NCBI RefSeq assembly: GCF_022815905.2
Contig: NZ_CP119327.1
Coordinates: 1,674,001 to 1,738,000 of the forward strand
Origin: Staphylococcus sp. NRL 16/872
GTDB lineage: Bacteria > Bacillota > Bacilli > Staphylococcales > Staphylococcaceae
Direction of reading: 5' to 3'
DNA length: 64,000 bases
The translations under genes were made by a program, and so were the position numbers. The notes under the pieces were generated by a model, which was not told the DNA's origin, did not search any database, and saw only the letters and a program-made list of their open reading frames with translations. Of the stretch, positions 41,680-52,357 are shown one piece after another; the stretch's first letter is position 1; every line of letters starts with the position of its first letter.

Positions 41680-42420
41680 TCAACCTTTCAAATGGTAAAG
41701 TAAAATACTGCCTGCAATCGCCACATTTAAGCTTTCTGCTTTACCATATATTGGGATAATAAGATTTTGAGATGTTTGGGCTAATAGTTCTTGGTTGACG
41801 CCTTCTCCTTCATTGCCTAATAGCAAGGCAAAACTTTCTTGTGATGACACTTCTTTAAATGGGACTGCATTTTCAAGAGCTGTACCGTAAACTGGACCAT
41901 CAAATTGGTCAATAAATGCTTTTAAATCTTCACTTATGACTGGAATATGGAAGACACTGCCTTGGCTAGAACGTAATACTTTATCTTGGTACGGATCCGC
42001 TGTACCTTTCTCCATCACAATTAAATCAATGCCCGCAGCGTCAGCCGTACGAATCAATGTGCCTAAGTTGCCTGGGTCTTGAATGCGGTCGATAAGCAGC
42101 ACTTGTTTAGCCTGAGTAATATCATATTCTGGTTTCTCAATAATCGCAAAAAAGCCTTGAGGCGTAATTGTTCCAGATAAAGATTCAGCCACTTTCATAT
42201 TAATTTCGTACGTTTCTTCCGCATAATCTAACAGCGCGCTATCCGTTCTATCTGGCTCGATAACAAATAATTGTTTAATCGTGATACCACTTTGGCAAGC
42301 CTCTTCAATCAGATGGATACCTTCAATTAACGCTTGGCCTGTTTTATCACGCTCACGTTTCTTTTTAAGCTTATTTGCATTTTTAATTTTATTATTTTGC
42401 GCAGACGTAATTTGTTCCAT
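41680..42420 (-). CDS. TrmH/SpoU-family RNA 2'-O-methyltransferase
   Basis: 246 residues. N-terminal substrate-binding domain (about 1-85) and C-terminal SPOUT knot: LIDRIQDPGNLGTLIRTADA (motif 1), LLLGNEGEGVN (motif 2) and IPIYGKAESLNVAIAGSILLY (motif 3). Related to RlmB/YsgA rRNA methylases; target not certain. In S. aureus the isd locus lies next to this gene; here rpmF follows directly. Confidence 0.93.
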   Translation of the reverse strand: MEQITSAQNNKIKNANKLKKKRERDKTGQALIEGIHLIEEACQSGITIKQLFVIEPDRTDSALLDYAEETYEINMKVAESLSGTITPQGFFAIIEKPEYDITQAKQVLLIDRIQDPGNLGTLIRTADAAGIDLIVMEKGTADPYQDKVLRSSQGSVFHIPVISEDLKAFIDQFDGPVYGTALENAVPFKEVSSQESFALLLGNEGEGVNQELLAQTSQNLIIPIYGKAESLNVAIAGSILLYHLKG

Positions 42421-42494
42421 ATTGTAATCTCCATTTTTAAGAGTTATTTATTAAGCTTTATCTATATTGTAAGTTATCATTTCTTTTATTTAAA

Positions 42495-42540
42495 TAAAAA
42501 TGAGCCTGTCACATTTGAAAATGTCACAGACTCATTCAAT
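42495..42540 (-). terminator. Terminator after rpmF
   Basis: Minus strand AATGAGTCTGTGACATTT / AAATGTGACAGGCTCATT followed by TTTATTT; 16-bp stem, 20 nt after the rpmF stop. Confidence 0.9.
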
Positions 42541-42555
42541 CATAATATTAGTCGA

Positions 42556-42729
42556 TTATTTAGAAACGACTTCTTCACCGTTGTAAGAACCACAGTTTTT
42601 ACATACGCGGTGAGATAATTTGTATTCGCCACAACTTGGGCATTCAGTCATACCAGGTACTGAAATTTTGAAGTGCGTACGACGTTTGTTTTTTCTAGTT
42701 TTAGACGTTCTTCTTTTTGGTACTGCCAT
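42556..42729 (-). CDS. rpmF: 50S ribosomal protein L32
   Basis: 57 residues, too short for most open-frame filters. Begins [20 protein letters not shown] and holds the zinc ribbon [21 protein letters not shown] preceded by AAGGAGG. It follows the DUF177 gene, the usual yceD-rpmF pair. Confidence 0.97.
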   Translation of the reverse strand: MAVPKRRTSKTRKNKRRTHFKISVPGMTECPSCGEYKLSHRVCKNCGSYNGEEVVSK

Positions 42730-42814
42730 GATATATCCTCCTTAATATTGAAACACGAAATCTTAAGTGTTTAGGTCATTAAATTATTATACAATAATTT
42801 GAAACAACCCGCTA

Positions 42815-43369
42815 TTACTCTTTATCATATAATTGTTGTAATTTTTGAAGCCTAGGATCAACTTGTCTAGTCTGGGATTCGTCATTGTCTTTCTCTTTTT
42901 CAAGTTCGATCATTTGATCTTCGTCAATAACTTCCCAACCGTTACCTTCTGTAAGCATTTGATCACTATTCTCAGAAAATGCGCGCATTGGTTTCTCAAC
43001 GATAACCAATTCTTCAACAATGTTTCGAACGTTAATCATACCGTCAGTAGCAAGATGATAATGTTCATCTTCTTCTACTTCTTCATCGGTATAATTATCA
43101 TAACCTTCTAAATCAAATATTTCAGATGTACGCACATCTAAAGGAACTTCAACCGGTACTAACGTACGTGCACAAGGCATAGTATATGTTCCTGTTACAT
43201 GCAAATCTGCAATAACTTCATTTGATTTTACAGTTAATTCGCCTTCAACATTGATTTCTGATAAATCAATCAAACCTAAGGGTTCTATTAAATGTTCAAG
43301 ATTAGCCGTTTGGTTAAACTCAAATGGCTGACCTTGATATTTTCTTAATTGCGTTATTGACCATTTCAT
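42815..43369 (-). CDS. YceD/DUF177 family protein
   Basis: 184 residues. DUF177 core with VKSNEVIADLHVTGTYTMPCARTLVPVEVPL (partly) including the conserved Cys, acidic middle and C-terminal charged tail. In plants and bacteria it is linked to 23S rRNA/large-subunit assembly. Co-transcribed with rpmF. Confidence 0.92.
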   Translation of the reverse strand: MKWSITQLRKYQGQPFEFNQTANLEHLIEPLGLIDLSEINVEGELTVKSNEVIADLHVTGTYTMPCARTLVPVEVPLDVRTSEIFDLEGYDNYTDEEVEEDEHYHLATDGMINVRNIVEELVIVEKPMRAFSENSDQMLTEGNGWEVIDEDQMIELEKEKDNDESQTRQVDPRLQKLQQLYDKE

Positions 43370-43495
43370 ATGGCTTCACCTCTAACAAACACAAAATTTA
43401 TTTTAACTTTACTAGTATAAGTTGTCAAGATTTTTTCTTAACAACCTATCATCTGTTACAATACTAATAATGAATACTGAAAGGACGAAATGCAA

Positions 43496-44632
43496 ATGAA
43501 AAGTGTTGGACTTATTACTGAGTATAATCCATTTCACAATGGCCATTTATATCATGCGCAACAAGCAAAGCTTCAGTCCAATGCAGATGTAAGCATTGCT
43601 ATTATGAGTGGCAATTTTGTTATGCGAGGCGAACCTGCATTTTATAATAAATTTGTCCGCACTCAAATGGCACTTTCAGGTGTTGATCTGATAGTAGAGT
43701 TACCTACTATTGCTACCCTTTCTTCAAGTGATTATTTTGCTCAATTAGGCATTAAAGTTGCTGATTATTTAGACATAGATGCTATCGCTTTTGGCAGTGA
43801 GTTAGCTGATGTTACCCGACTTGAAAATGTAGCAAAAAACATTATTGAATTAGAAGATTCCTCACATTTTCAAGAATTAATAAAAGAAGGCAAAAGTTAC
43901 GCTAAAATTATTCACGAGTTAATTGATGATCAAGATATCTTGCAATATCCAAACAATATTTTAGGTGTCGCATATTTAAAAGCCATCTCTCAATATGCTC
44001 CTACTATTAAAGGGCTAGCCATTCAACGCTTATCTTCAGCACATCACGATAAAACCATTAATCATGACACGTTTGCGAGTGGCTCATCTATTCGACAATC
44101 TATATTAAATGATGAAAATAATTGGAAAACTGTCGTACCTTCAGAAATTAAAAATTTGTATGGGAAACCTCATCTATTAAAAGAAGATACATTTCAGATG
44201 ATTAAATATAATTTATTGAGTCGTTCTGCAGAAGAATTATCTGCAATTTATACCATGTCAGAAGGATTAGAACATCGCTTACAAGCACACATACAAGAAG
44301 CGCATAGCTTTGAAACATTTATGTCTTTGATTAAAACTAAGCGGTTTACATACACTCATTTACAACGTGTGCTCATGCAAATTTTACTTAACATCACTAA
44401 AAATGACTATGAAAGCGAAACTAATAGCGTACGAATATTAGGCATGAATCAAGTTGGCCAACAATATTTAAAATATTTAAAATCTCAATTTCCGGAAAGA
44501 CAATATATTACTAATGTAAATAAAAAATCAGCTCATTTTTTTAAAAATGAAATCAAGGCAACACAAATATATAATTTACTTTCTGGACAAACTGCTCACG
44601 ATTTCAACACACCTGTCATCAGACAAAAATAA
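43496..44632 (+). CDS. tmcAL: tRNA(Met) cytidine acetate ligase
   Basis: 378 residues from the ATG at 43496 (MKSVGLITEYNPFHNGHLYH); an ATG two codons upstream is only 4 nt from AAAGGA. Nucleotidyltransferase HxGH-type motif NPFHNGH, then IAIMSGNFVMRGEPA and SGSSIRQS. TmcAL (YlbM) acetylates C34 of elongator tRNA-Met with acetate and ATP. Divergent from DUF177/rpmF. Confidence 0.95.
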   Translation: MKSVGLITEYNPFHNGHLYHAQQAKLQSNADVSIAIMSGNFVMRGEPAFYNKFVRTQMALSGVDLIVELPTIATLSSSDYFAQLGIKVADYLDIDAIAFGSELADVTRLENVAKNIIELEDSSHFQELIKEGKSYAKIIHELIDDQDILQYPNNILGVAYLKAISQYAPTIKGLAIQRLSSAHHDKTINHDTFASGSSIRQSILNDENNWKTVVPSEIKNLYGKPHLLKEDTFQMIKYNLLSRSAEELSAIYTMSEGLEHRLQAHIQEAHSFETFMSLIKTKRFTYTHLQRVLMQILLNITKNDYESETNSVRILGMNQVGQQYLKYLKSQFPERQYITNVNKKSAHFFKNEIKATQIYNLLSGQTAHDFNTPVIRQK

Positions 44633-44690
44633 GAGCGAGACCTCGAAATTACTGTTACTTAATAGAACTTCGTCGTTTCGCTCTTTTATA
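44628..44690 (+). terminator. Terminator between tmcAL and coaD (convergent)
   Basis: AAGAGCGA...TCGCTCTTTT stem with a 35-nt internal arm; T-rich end on the plus strand. It also lies in the 3' region of coaD. Confidence 0.7.
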
Positions 44691-44707
44691 AATTAAATAC
44701 TTGTATT

Positions 44708-45737
<1,030 letters not shown>

Positions 45738-45807
45738 TCTGACTTACACTTCCATTTCCTTAAGTTATTTAATATAATTTGTTTTGAAAAAGGAGAATGA
45801 TCACGCT

Positions 45808-46197
45808 ATGAAACAATCATTTATCGTCTTAGGCGAAGGACTTACCGATTTATTCGAGTTTTTAACATTAATTGAATACAATTATACCCGGATAGACAAA
45901 ATTGTATATTTCCACTCACCTCAAACATCTAAGCAATTATCATCTGTGGCTATTATTATGCAACCGACTACTGGTCAACATTTCCAAGCGATGTACATCA
46001 TGCTCAATGCTTTAAAATATCCTTACCCAGATCATAATAAAAAATTTCAACTTATCAATGCACATGCTGAAAAATACGATGTACCTGTCTTAGGTATAGA
46101 TGTACAACCACCAGAAGCCTTTCACTCCCACGACTTATACTTTAAATATTTAATTAGCGTACTAAGATTACAAAATTGGATACCACCTTTGCAATAA
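45808..46197 (+). CDS. Conserved staphylococcal protein of unknown function
   Basis: 129 residues from ATG 45808 (MKQSFIVLGEGLTDLFEFLT), 11 nt after AAAGGAG; the longer frame starts at the ribosome site. No membrane segment, signal or motif I recognise; Tyr/His-rich, mixed alpha/beta by eye (IVYFHSPQ, SVAIIMQPTTG). It lies between rsmD and ylbG in the ylb group. I recall similar proteins in staphylococci and bacilli filed as a domain of unknown function (possibly DUF7147). No function assigned. Confidence 0.8.
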   Translation: MKQSFIVLGEGLTDLFEFLTLIEYNYTRIDKIVYFHSPQTSKQLSSVAIIMQPTTGQHFQAMYIMLNALKYPYPDHNKKFQLINAHAEKYDVPVLGIDVQPPEAFHSHDLYFKYLISVLRLQNWIPPLQ

Positions 46198-46271
46198 GTA
46201 TGCAAAATAAAAAAGTAATATGAAGTGATACCAAAGATTATAACGTGTAACTTAACTTCAAACCCGGTGCG

Positions 46272-46523
46272 TTACAACATTTCATGTTTCTCTTTTTCAT
46301 ACGTTTTTTTCAAATATTTATAAGGTGACCCATCGATGTGGAGCACATATTTTAATTTCATTAATTTATGAACAATTGCATCCGCATCCTGTTCATTGAT
46401 ATATAACACAACATATTTACGTTGCTTATTTGTATAGACAATATGTCCATATTTGCGAAGTTGTCGTTCATGTTTAATGTGTTTGAGATAAACAATTAAA
46501 CTCACTCTCGAAACTAATTCCAT
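46272..46523 (-). CDS. YlbG-family protein (DUF2129)
   Basis: 83 residues, [21 protein letters not shown]-terminus, [18 protein letters not shown] and [19 protein letters not shown] in part. Small cytoplasmic family of the ylb group; function unknown. Convergent with the preceding hypothetical gene. Confidence 0.88.
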   Translation of the reverse strand: MELVSRVSLIVYLKHIKHERQLRKYGHIVYTNKQRKYVVLYINEQDADAIVHKLMKLKYVLHIDGSPYKYLKKTYEKEKHEML

Positions 46524-46702
46524 ATCATACTCACTCCGTTTTTTTATGCATATTAACTATACCACGACTAAATATTTTATAAAATATTTAAAAACAGTTC
46601 ATTCCAATGTATTTATCAACATGGCTTTAGAACATCGCTTTACTTTTGCATGGAAATAATTTTTGATACGCTAAGTGCAATAACCTATAGGAGGAACGAC
46701 TT

Positions 46703-47635
46703 ATGACAAACAAGAAGAGATGGGCATTAAATTTAAGTTTAGCAAGCGCTGGATTATTAGGTAGTCTATTTTTTATTAATAAAAATAAAGGCGTACCAAC
46801 GACTAAGCACATTCCAAAGTTCTTTGATGGTCAAGCGCCATATATCTTTGCACATAGAGGTGGTATGGCTGTGCGTCCAGAACAAACGCAGTTAGCCTTT
46901 GATAACGCGGTGAATCACGGTTTAGATGGTTTTGAAACAGACGTCAGACTCACTAAAGATGAAGAATTAATCGTCTTTCACGATGCCTCAGTTGATCGTA
47001 CTACAAATGGTTCTGGAAAAGTCAGCGAACATACGTTAACCGAATTAAAACGTTTAGATGCAGGTTATCACTTTACCGATATTAATGGCACTCATCCATA
47101 TCGTGGTCATGAACATGCAAAAATTTTAACTTTTGATGAATTGTTAACTATGTATCCTGAGATGTATATCAATGTAGATTTGAAAGATACACCTGAGAGT
47201 TACGAAGGCTCTGTTGCTCCAAATAAAATGTATGAAATTATTGTTAAAAATAATGCACAACATCGTGTACTTGTAACGAGCTTCCACAAAGCACAAAACG
47301 AACGTTTTAGATTAATTAGTAATAATGATGTAGCTATTGGCGCGAGTCAACAAGAAGTAGCTGAAGGATTTGTTAAATTCAACACCGGTTTTGGTCATAC
47401 TTATCAGCCTGTCGCTGATACTTTCCAAATGCCAACCAAATTTAAAGGAATCCCTTTAACTTCCCAACGTTTCATTCAATGGCTTCATTTATTAAATATT
47501 GTTCCAGGTTATTACGGCGTAAATAGCATTGATTTAATGACCGATTTATATTCAAAAGGGGCACATACCCTCGTTACAGATCGTCCAGATCTAGGTAGAC
47601 AATTTAAAACCTCTTTAATGACTACAACTAAATAA
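46703..47635 (+). CDS. Glycerophosphodiester phosphodiesterase-family protein
   Basis: 310 residues. Uncleaved signal/anchor helix (about 9-25, LNLSLASAGLLGSLFFI), then a GDPD TIM barrel: FAHRGGMAVRPEQT, FETDVRLTKDEELIVFHD and NVDLKD hold the catalytic His and metal-binding Glu/Asp residues. Probably membrane-anchored or extracytoplasmic, splitting glycerophosphodiesters. AGGAGG 9 nt upstream of ATG. Single gene with a bidirectional terminator. Confidence 0.93.
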   Translation: MTNKKRWALNLSLASAGLLGSLFFINKNKGVPTTKHIPKFFDGQAPYIFAHRGGMAVRPEQTQLAFDNAVNHGLDGFETDVRLTKDEELIVFHDASVDRTTNGSGKVSEHTLTELKRLDAGYHFTDINGTHPYRGHEHAKILTFDELLTMYPEMYINVDLKDTPESYEGSVAPNKMYEIIVKNNAQHRVLVTSFHKAQNERFRLISNNDVAIGASQQEVAEGFVKFNTGFGHTYQPVADTFQMPTKFKGIPLTSQRFIQWLHLLNIVPGYYGVNSIDLMTDLYSKGAHTLVTDRPDLGRQFKTSLMTTTK

Positions 47636-47643
47636 TTTAGAAT

Positions 47644-47700
47644 TAAAAAAGTGAGATATTGAAGATTTTATGATACATCTTCAATATCTCACTTTTCTAT
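47644..47700. terminator. Bidirectional terminator between GDPD and ylbF
   Basis: AAAAGTGAGATATTGAAGAT and its complement form a 19-20-bp stem with A run before and T run after, so it serves both converging genes. Confidence 0.92.
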
Positions 47701-47701
47701 A

Positions 47702-48136
47702 TTACAAGCTACAATTGCATGAACCCCCTGTGGCACATCCACTATGATCTGTTTTAAAGAAAGGATTTCCAGCTTCAATCTTAACATTCTCAGAAACAGA
47801 AAAAGCAATCTTACTTACTACTTCATCAATTAAATTTTGCAATGCCACTTCTTTAGATTTATATTCCATTACAACAGGTAACATTTCATAAGCACGTTTA
47901 CGACGGCGCGTGTCCATCATCACATTTTGATAATCTGGATGATATTTTCCGAAGCGCATTACTTCATCGTATTTCATCTTAGATTTTAAGAAAGCTTGAT
48001 ACATTAGATGAGCTTCATCATTACGGTTTAAATTTTCATGTGCCTCTTTATACTCATAATAAAGTTGAGATTGTACAATCATGTCAGATAATTCATCAAT
48101 ATCATCTAAAATAGACATTGTTTCTTCAGTGTACAT
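47702..48136 (-). CDS. ricF: RicF/YlbF-family regulator with Cys tail
   Basis: 144 residues, YlbF/YmcA family helical protein (about 1-115). In B. subtilis RicF joins RicA and RicT in a complex with Fe-S clusters that steers RNase Y mRNA processing. The tail CATGGSCNCSL carries three cysteines suited to cluster binding. ATG preceded by AAGGAGG. Downstream of the CAP-domain gene. Confidence 0.88.
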   Translation of the reverse strand: MYTEETMSILDDIDELSDMIVQSQLYYEYKEAHENLNRNDEAHLMYQAFLKSKMKYDEVMRFGKYHPDYQNVMMDTRRRKRAYEMLPVVMEYKSKEVALQNLIDEVVSKIAFSVSENVKIEAGNPFFKTDHSGCATGGSCNCSL

Positions 48137-48176
48137 ATTCTAATAAGCCTCCTTTCCAGAAATAGTCATTATAATC

Positions 48177-49244
48177 TTACTTTTCAACAAAGATAAGCGA
48201 ATAATAATTCTTCATTACTTCTCCACCCATTTCGTCATACTTCGTATTCAATATCCTTGAACGATGCATATCTGAATTCATCCAACTATGAATAAGCGTA
48301 GGAACATCATCGAAATCATAACCTACATTTTGGCTTGTCGATTTAAAATCAATATTCTCATTTTCGAGTTGACTTTTCAGCGCATCTTCAGTGAATTCGA
48401 CATCCTCTTTGCTTGTCGCCTCATATAAATTCATAGCAGCAATGTGCGCAATATCTGAATTAATTGCTAACGGTTTAATTCCTTTTAGTTTACGCATTTC
48501 ATTTGTAATTTCATATAACGTCATCAGTTGATTAGGATTTTGTTCATGCGGTAACTTATCTACGTTCTTATCATTCAACTCTCCACTATCATCACTTGTG
48601 TCAGAACTATCTTCTTCACTTGCTAATTGATAAGGCTTTAAGAAAGCTAATGATTCTTTATCCAAATAACGAATCCCCATAATACGATTTGTTTGTTGAT
48701 CAACATAAATTTGTGCATAAATCTTACCATATTTAATTAATGCTTGTGTTTTGATATCTTCATCTGATAATTCGAAGTTATATTCCTTGTCCTTAACTTT
48801 GAATGAAGGGTCGGGATTTATACTTGTATTTTCAAAAATGTGAGAGGCACTTTCATTGATTTTTAAAGGGTCAATTTTAGCCTTTTGGCCAGTAGCATAA
48901 ACTGATTTAATTTTATTGTGTTTTGTAGAGACTATGTAATATTGTTGGTCTCTTTTAAATATATAGTTCGAATAATCCCCTTTAAAAGGATAAATACGAT
49001 TGGCTTGTCCAAACTTATTTGTAAGATAACTAATATCTTGGCCAATCCATGTTCCTGCTCCTTCTTTAGGTGCTGGATTTTCAGTTTCCGTTTGTGAATG
49101 AGGCGTCTTTTCCGTACGATTCGTTGTTGTAGATTTATTTGGATTTTCTAATACATCGAATTTTAATCTCGGTGAGTAAAATAAATATATTAGGAAAACA
49201 ACTAAAAATATAACGCCTAAAACTTTAATAATTAACTTTGCCAT
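48177..49244 (-). CDS. CAP-domain (SCP/PR1-like) membrane-anchored protein
   Basis: 355 residues. N-terminal membrane helix (about 7-24), low-complexity Thr/Pro linker, CAP-associated N domain (GTWIGQDISYLTNKFGQANR in part; about 65-195), acidic linker and C-terminal CAP domain (NEMRKLKGIKPLAINSDIAHIAAMNL in part; HSWMNSDMHRSRIL). Resembles B. subtilis YlbC. Extracytoplasmic; function unknown. Confidence 0.92.
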   Translation of the reverse strand: MAKLIIKVLGVIFLVVFLIYLFYSPRLKFDVLENPNKSTTTNRTEKTPHSQTETENPAPKEGAGTWIGQDISYLTNKFGQANRIYPFKGDYSNYIFKRDQQYYIVSTKHNKIKSVYATGQKAKIDPLKINESASHIFENTSINPDPSFKVKDKEYNFELSDEDIKTQALIKYGKIYAQIYVDQQTNRIMGIRYLDKESLAFLKPYQLASEEDSSDTSDDSGELNDKNVDKLPHEQNPNQLMTLYEITNEMRKLKGIKPLAINSDIAHIAAMNLYEATSKEDVEFTEDALKSQLENENIDFKSTSQNVGYDFDDVPTLIHSWMNSDMHRSRILNTKYDEMGGEVMKNYYSLIFVEK

Positions 49245-49411
49245 CTTTCACCCACCTACTTTGAATTATATCTATTGTACAAAATAACTATTTTAACAAT
49301 CAAGGCATCTATGTCACACTTAAATCTGAAATGAGCCAAAGTAGGTTATACCTAGTTTGCAAATATATTAAACTCTATCAGTTTAATATATTTGTATATA
49401 TTCTTAATTTC

Positions 49412-49470
49412 ATAAAAAAGTCCTTCAAAGTTGTCATTTTTCAATAACAACTTTGAAGGATCTATTTTTA
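49412..49470. terminator. Terminator after ctaM
   Basis: TCCTTCAAAGTTGT / ACAACTTTGAAGGA stem with T run on the minus strand (ACTTTTTTATG) and T-rich on the plus strand, 45 nt past the ctaM stop. Confidence 0.9.
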
Positions 49471-49514
49471 AATCATTTTTCACTCATTCAGATTAATTAC
49501 TTTCGTTCATTATT

Positions 49515-49985
49515 TTACAATCCAAGGGTTGCTTTAATTAATGAAGTTGTTTCCCCACCAGGATAAAAGACATAAAGTAGTAAGTACACGACCACACCAG
49601 TAATGGCAGTAAAGAACCAAATCACTGATGCAACAGGTCCAGCTTTTCTATGCCAATTAAATTTATCCTTAAATGCAGTAATAATTTGAATTAATCCTAA
49701 TACCCCACCAATTGTAGCAAGGTTAATGTGGAATATTAAGAAAATTTTATAATACGTTCTTACAGAATCAGGTCCACCGAAATCAGTATTACCTATAAAT
49801 ATTGTTCGTGATGCGTAAATAATAAAGAACGTTAATGCAAAGCCTGCTGCCCATAACATTGTTTTTTTATGCTTATCAATGTGGCGATGCCAGATTTGCC
49901 ACCAGCCGATTGCCACTAGAATAGCACTTATAACAATACAACTTGTACTAATCGTTGGTAGAATAGGTAAATTCATAAGTTTCAT
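49515..49985 (-). CDS. ctaM: Cytochrome oxidase assembly protein CtaM (DUF420)
   Basis: 156 residues, five membrane helices; DUF420 family with conserved histidines in WQIWHRHIDKHK and IFHINLATIGGVLG. CtaM is needed for aa3-type menaquinol oxidase activity in S. aureus. 21 nt after ctaB, same transcript. Confidence 0.9.
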   Translation of the reverse strand: MKLMNLPILPTISTSCIVISAILVAIGWWQIWHRHIDKHKKTMLWAAGFALTFFIIYASRTIFIGNTDFGGPDSVRTYYKIFLIFHINLATIGGVLGLIQIITAFKDKFNWHRKAGPVASVIWFFTAITGVVVYLLLYVFYPGGETTSLIKATLGL

Positions 49986-50006
49986 CCTTATTTACTTTAA
50001 AATATT

Positions 50007-50918
50007 TTAAATCATTTTAATTAACGAAACGACCACAACTAAAACAAAAAAGACTACTAAATAATTTAGTGAATATATAAACATTTTTGTTGCCCATTTA
50101 GTTTGATCAGTATTTTTCTTAAATGTTGTTAGGCCAACGTAAATCCAACCTAGATTTAATAATGTTGCTAATACTACAAAAGTAGTGCCTAAACTTGATA
50201 ATAAAAATGGTAATGGAAGTAATAAAACTAGCCAAATAAACATGCTTACTCTCGTACGTTTAAAACCTTTCACTGATGGTAACATTGGAATGTTAGCTAA
50301 TGAATATTCATCACTACGTTTAATTGCTAAGGCGTAGAAATGAATTGGTTGCCAACAAAAAATAACTAAAAATAGTGCAAAAGCGGCTAAACTAACATGT
50401 CCATCAATAGCAACCCATCCAATTAATGGAGGTACTGCTCCAGGAAAACTTCCGACTACTGTATTCCAAGTTGTATGTCTCTTAGACCATATAGAATAAT
50501 AAGACACATAACCTACAATGCCGATAAGGCCTAATACACCTGATGGTACATTTAACAAGAATAAGCAAGCCTCACCTATTAACATCATACCGAAACTTAA
50601 TAATAATAAGTGTTTATCTGAAATTCTATCATTTACTGTCGGTCTATTTTGCTTACTTGGCATAATACTATCAATATCTTGATCATAGTAATTATTCAAT
50701 GCACAAGCGCCGCCCATAATTAATGTTGAACCAATCAACATTAAGAGAATTTGAGGTATTGACGATAGGAAGGAATGATTTGTCATCACAACCGCCAACC
50801 AAGCACCAGCAAATGCGGGAATTAAATTACCTTGAACTAAACCCATTTTAATAATCTGCTGTAATTCTTTAAAACTCACACGGTCCGAGTGTTGTGATAA
50901 AGTTTGTTCTTTACTCAT
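50007..50918 (-). CDS. ctaB: Protoheme IX farnesyltransferase (heme O synthase)
   Basis: 303 residues from ATG 50916-50918 ([19 protein letters not shown]), 8 nt after AAGGAGGGG; an upstream ATG gives 8 extra residues without support. UbiA prenyltransferase with about nine helices; metal/prenyl motifs NNYYDQDID and Y/WSKRHT, second site [16 protein letters not shown]. Converts heme B to heme O for cytochrome oxidases. Divergent from ctaA. Confidence 0.96.
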   Translation of the reverse strand: MSKEQTLSQHSDRVSFKELQQIIKMGLVQGNLIPAFAGAWLAVVMTNHSFLSSIPQILLMLIGSTLIMGGACALNNYYDQDIDSIMPSKQNRPTVNDRISDKHLLLLSFGMMLIGEACLFLLNVPSGVLGLIGIVGYVSYYSIWSKRHTTWNTVVGSFPGAVPPLIGWVAIDGHVSLAAFALFLVIFCWQPIHFYALAIKRSDEYSLANIPMLPSVKGFKRTRVSMFIWLVLLLPLPFLLSSLGTTFVVLATLLNLGWIYVGLTTFKKNTDQTKWATKMFIYSLNYLVVFFVLVVVVSLIKMI

Positions 50919-51161
50919 GGTCCCCCTCCTTAATTTTTCCATATAGTACTATGATATAGTAATTATCAATAAATGACTAGTTTATATAAAATTAAATTGT
51001 GACACTTTAACGACATTATATGTGAGCAATTTTTTGTTACTATTTAATGTTGTATAATTGATTTAATATTATAAATCCAAAAATTTAGACATTAACTCAG
51101 GCTATGTTATCTTATAGTGAATAGCATTGAAATTCCTGAATTAATGATGGGGTGTTTAACA

Positions 51162-52079
51162 TTGTTTAATAAACGAAACCTTAAATGGTTATCAGTATTA
51201 GCAACAATTATTATGGCTTTTGTTCAACTTGGTGGGGCATTGGTAACTAAGACAGGCTCTGAAGATGGTTGTGGAGCTTCGTGGCCACTATGTCATGGTG
51301 CATTATTACCTCAGAACTTGCCAATCGCTACTATTATAGAATTAAGCCATCGTGCTGTATCTGGCATATCATTAATTATAGTTCTATGGCTTGCCATTAC
51401 GGCTTGGAAAAGAATCGGGTATATCAAAGAAGTTAAGCCATTGGCAGTTATAAGTGTCGCTTTCTTATTAGTACAAGCTTTAATTGGCGCAGCGGCAGTA
51501 ATCTGGCAACAAAACTCTTATGTTTTAGCGCTTCATTTCGGCATCTCACTCATAAGTTTCTCTTCTGTATTCGTTTTAATGCTTATTATTTTTGAAGTAG
51601 ATAAAAAATATGAAGCTGATGAGCTATTCATCAAAAAGCCATTAAGAACACTTACATGGATAATGACAGTAATAGTTTACTTAACTATTTATACAGGAGC
51701 ATTGGTTAGACATGCAAAAGCAAGTTTAGCATATGGTGCATGGCCATTACCTTTTAATGACATTATTCCACATACAGAACAAGACTGGGTACAATTTGCT
51801 CATCGTGGTATGGCATTTATCACGTTTTTCTGGATTATGATTACTTTTATTCATGCAGTAAAAAATTATTCAGAGAATCGTACGATTAGATATGGCTATA
51901 CAGCTGCATTTATTTTAATCATTATCCAAGTTATAACTGGTGCGCTTTCAGTTATAACGCATGTTAATCTAATTATCGCGTTAATCCATGCATTATGTAT
52001 TACTATTTTATTTGGTTTAATCGCATATTTTATTTTACTTATGCTACGTTCAATTAGAAGTGACCGTAGAATTAAGTAA
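51162..52079 (+). CDS. ctaA: Heme A synthase CtaA
   Basis: 305 residues from TTG 51162-51164 ([16 protein letters not shown]), 9 nt after GGGG of GATGGGGTG; the longer frame adds 15 residues unlike the family. Eight helices, heme-ligand histidines in [26 protein letters not shown] and ALIHALCI, and the Cys pair [11 protein letters not shown]. Oxidises heme O to heme A. Confidence 0.95.
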   Translation: MFNKRNLKWLSVLATIIMAFVQLGGALVTKTGSEDGCGASWPLCHGALLPQNLPIATIIELSHRAVSGISLIIVLWLAITAWKRIGYIKEVKPLAVISVAFLLVQALIGAAAVIWQQNSYVLALHFGISLISFSSVFVLMLIIFEVDKKYEADELFIKKPLRTLTWIMTVIVYLTIYTGALVRHAKASLAYGAWPLPFNDIIPHTEQDWVQFAHRGMAFITFFWIMITFIHAVKNYSENRTIRYGYTAAFILIIIQVITGALSVITHVNLIIALIHALCITILFGLIAYFILLMLRSIRSDRRIK

Positions 52080-52080
52080 T

Positions 52081-52125
52081 TAAAAAGCCTTGGACATTAT
52101 TATTAAATGTCCAAGGCTTCTTTCA
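52081..52125 (+). terminator. Terminator after ctaA
   Basis: AAAGCCTTGGACAT / ATGTCCAAGGCTT stem with an 8-nt loop, followed by CTTTC. Short T run, but the stem is strong. Confidence 0.85.
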
Positions 52126-52131
52126 CATTTA

Positions 52132-52357
52132 GGCAGTAGCTAACTGAATTAAAAATACACCTGTGACAAGGTTTTTTTATTCTAGTTATCCTTGCCGGGG
52201 AGCGGGCCCCAACATAGAGACTTTCGTAAAGAATGTCTACAGCCAACGCAAGTTGGGGTTCGGGGCCCTAGCACAGAGAATTTCATTAAGAAATTCCACA
52301 AACAAAGCAAACTGGCGTTGGATGACGAAATTATTTAAATTTCTATCCCTCTCCCTC
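52132..52357. repeat. STAR-type GGGCCC repeat element before pyc
   Basis: Non-coding, GC-rich island in AT-rich DNA. Core 1 GGGCCCCAACATA at 52204-52216 and core 2 GGGGCCCTAGCACA at 52262-52275 match (core 2 loosely) the reverse of the S. aureus STAR consensus T-x-TGTTG-x-GGCCC. The cores are 58 bp apart. The leading GGCAGTAGCTAACTG and trailing GAAATTATTTAAATTTCTA parts recur in degraded form near 62733-62848. The right end runs into the pyc stop region. Confidence 0.72.
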
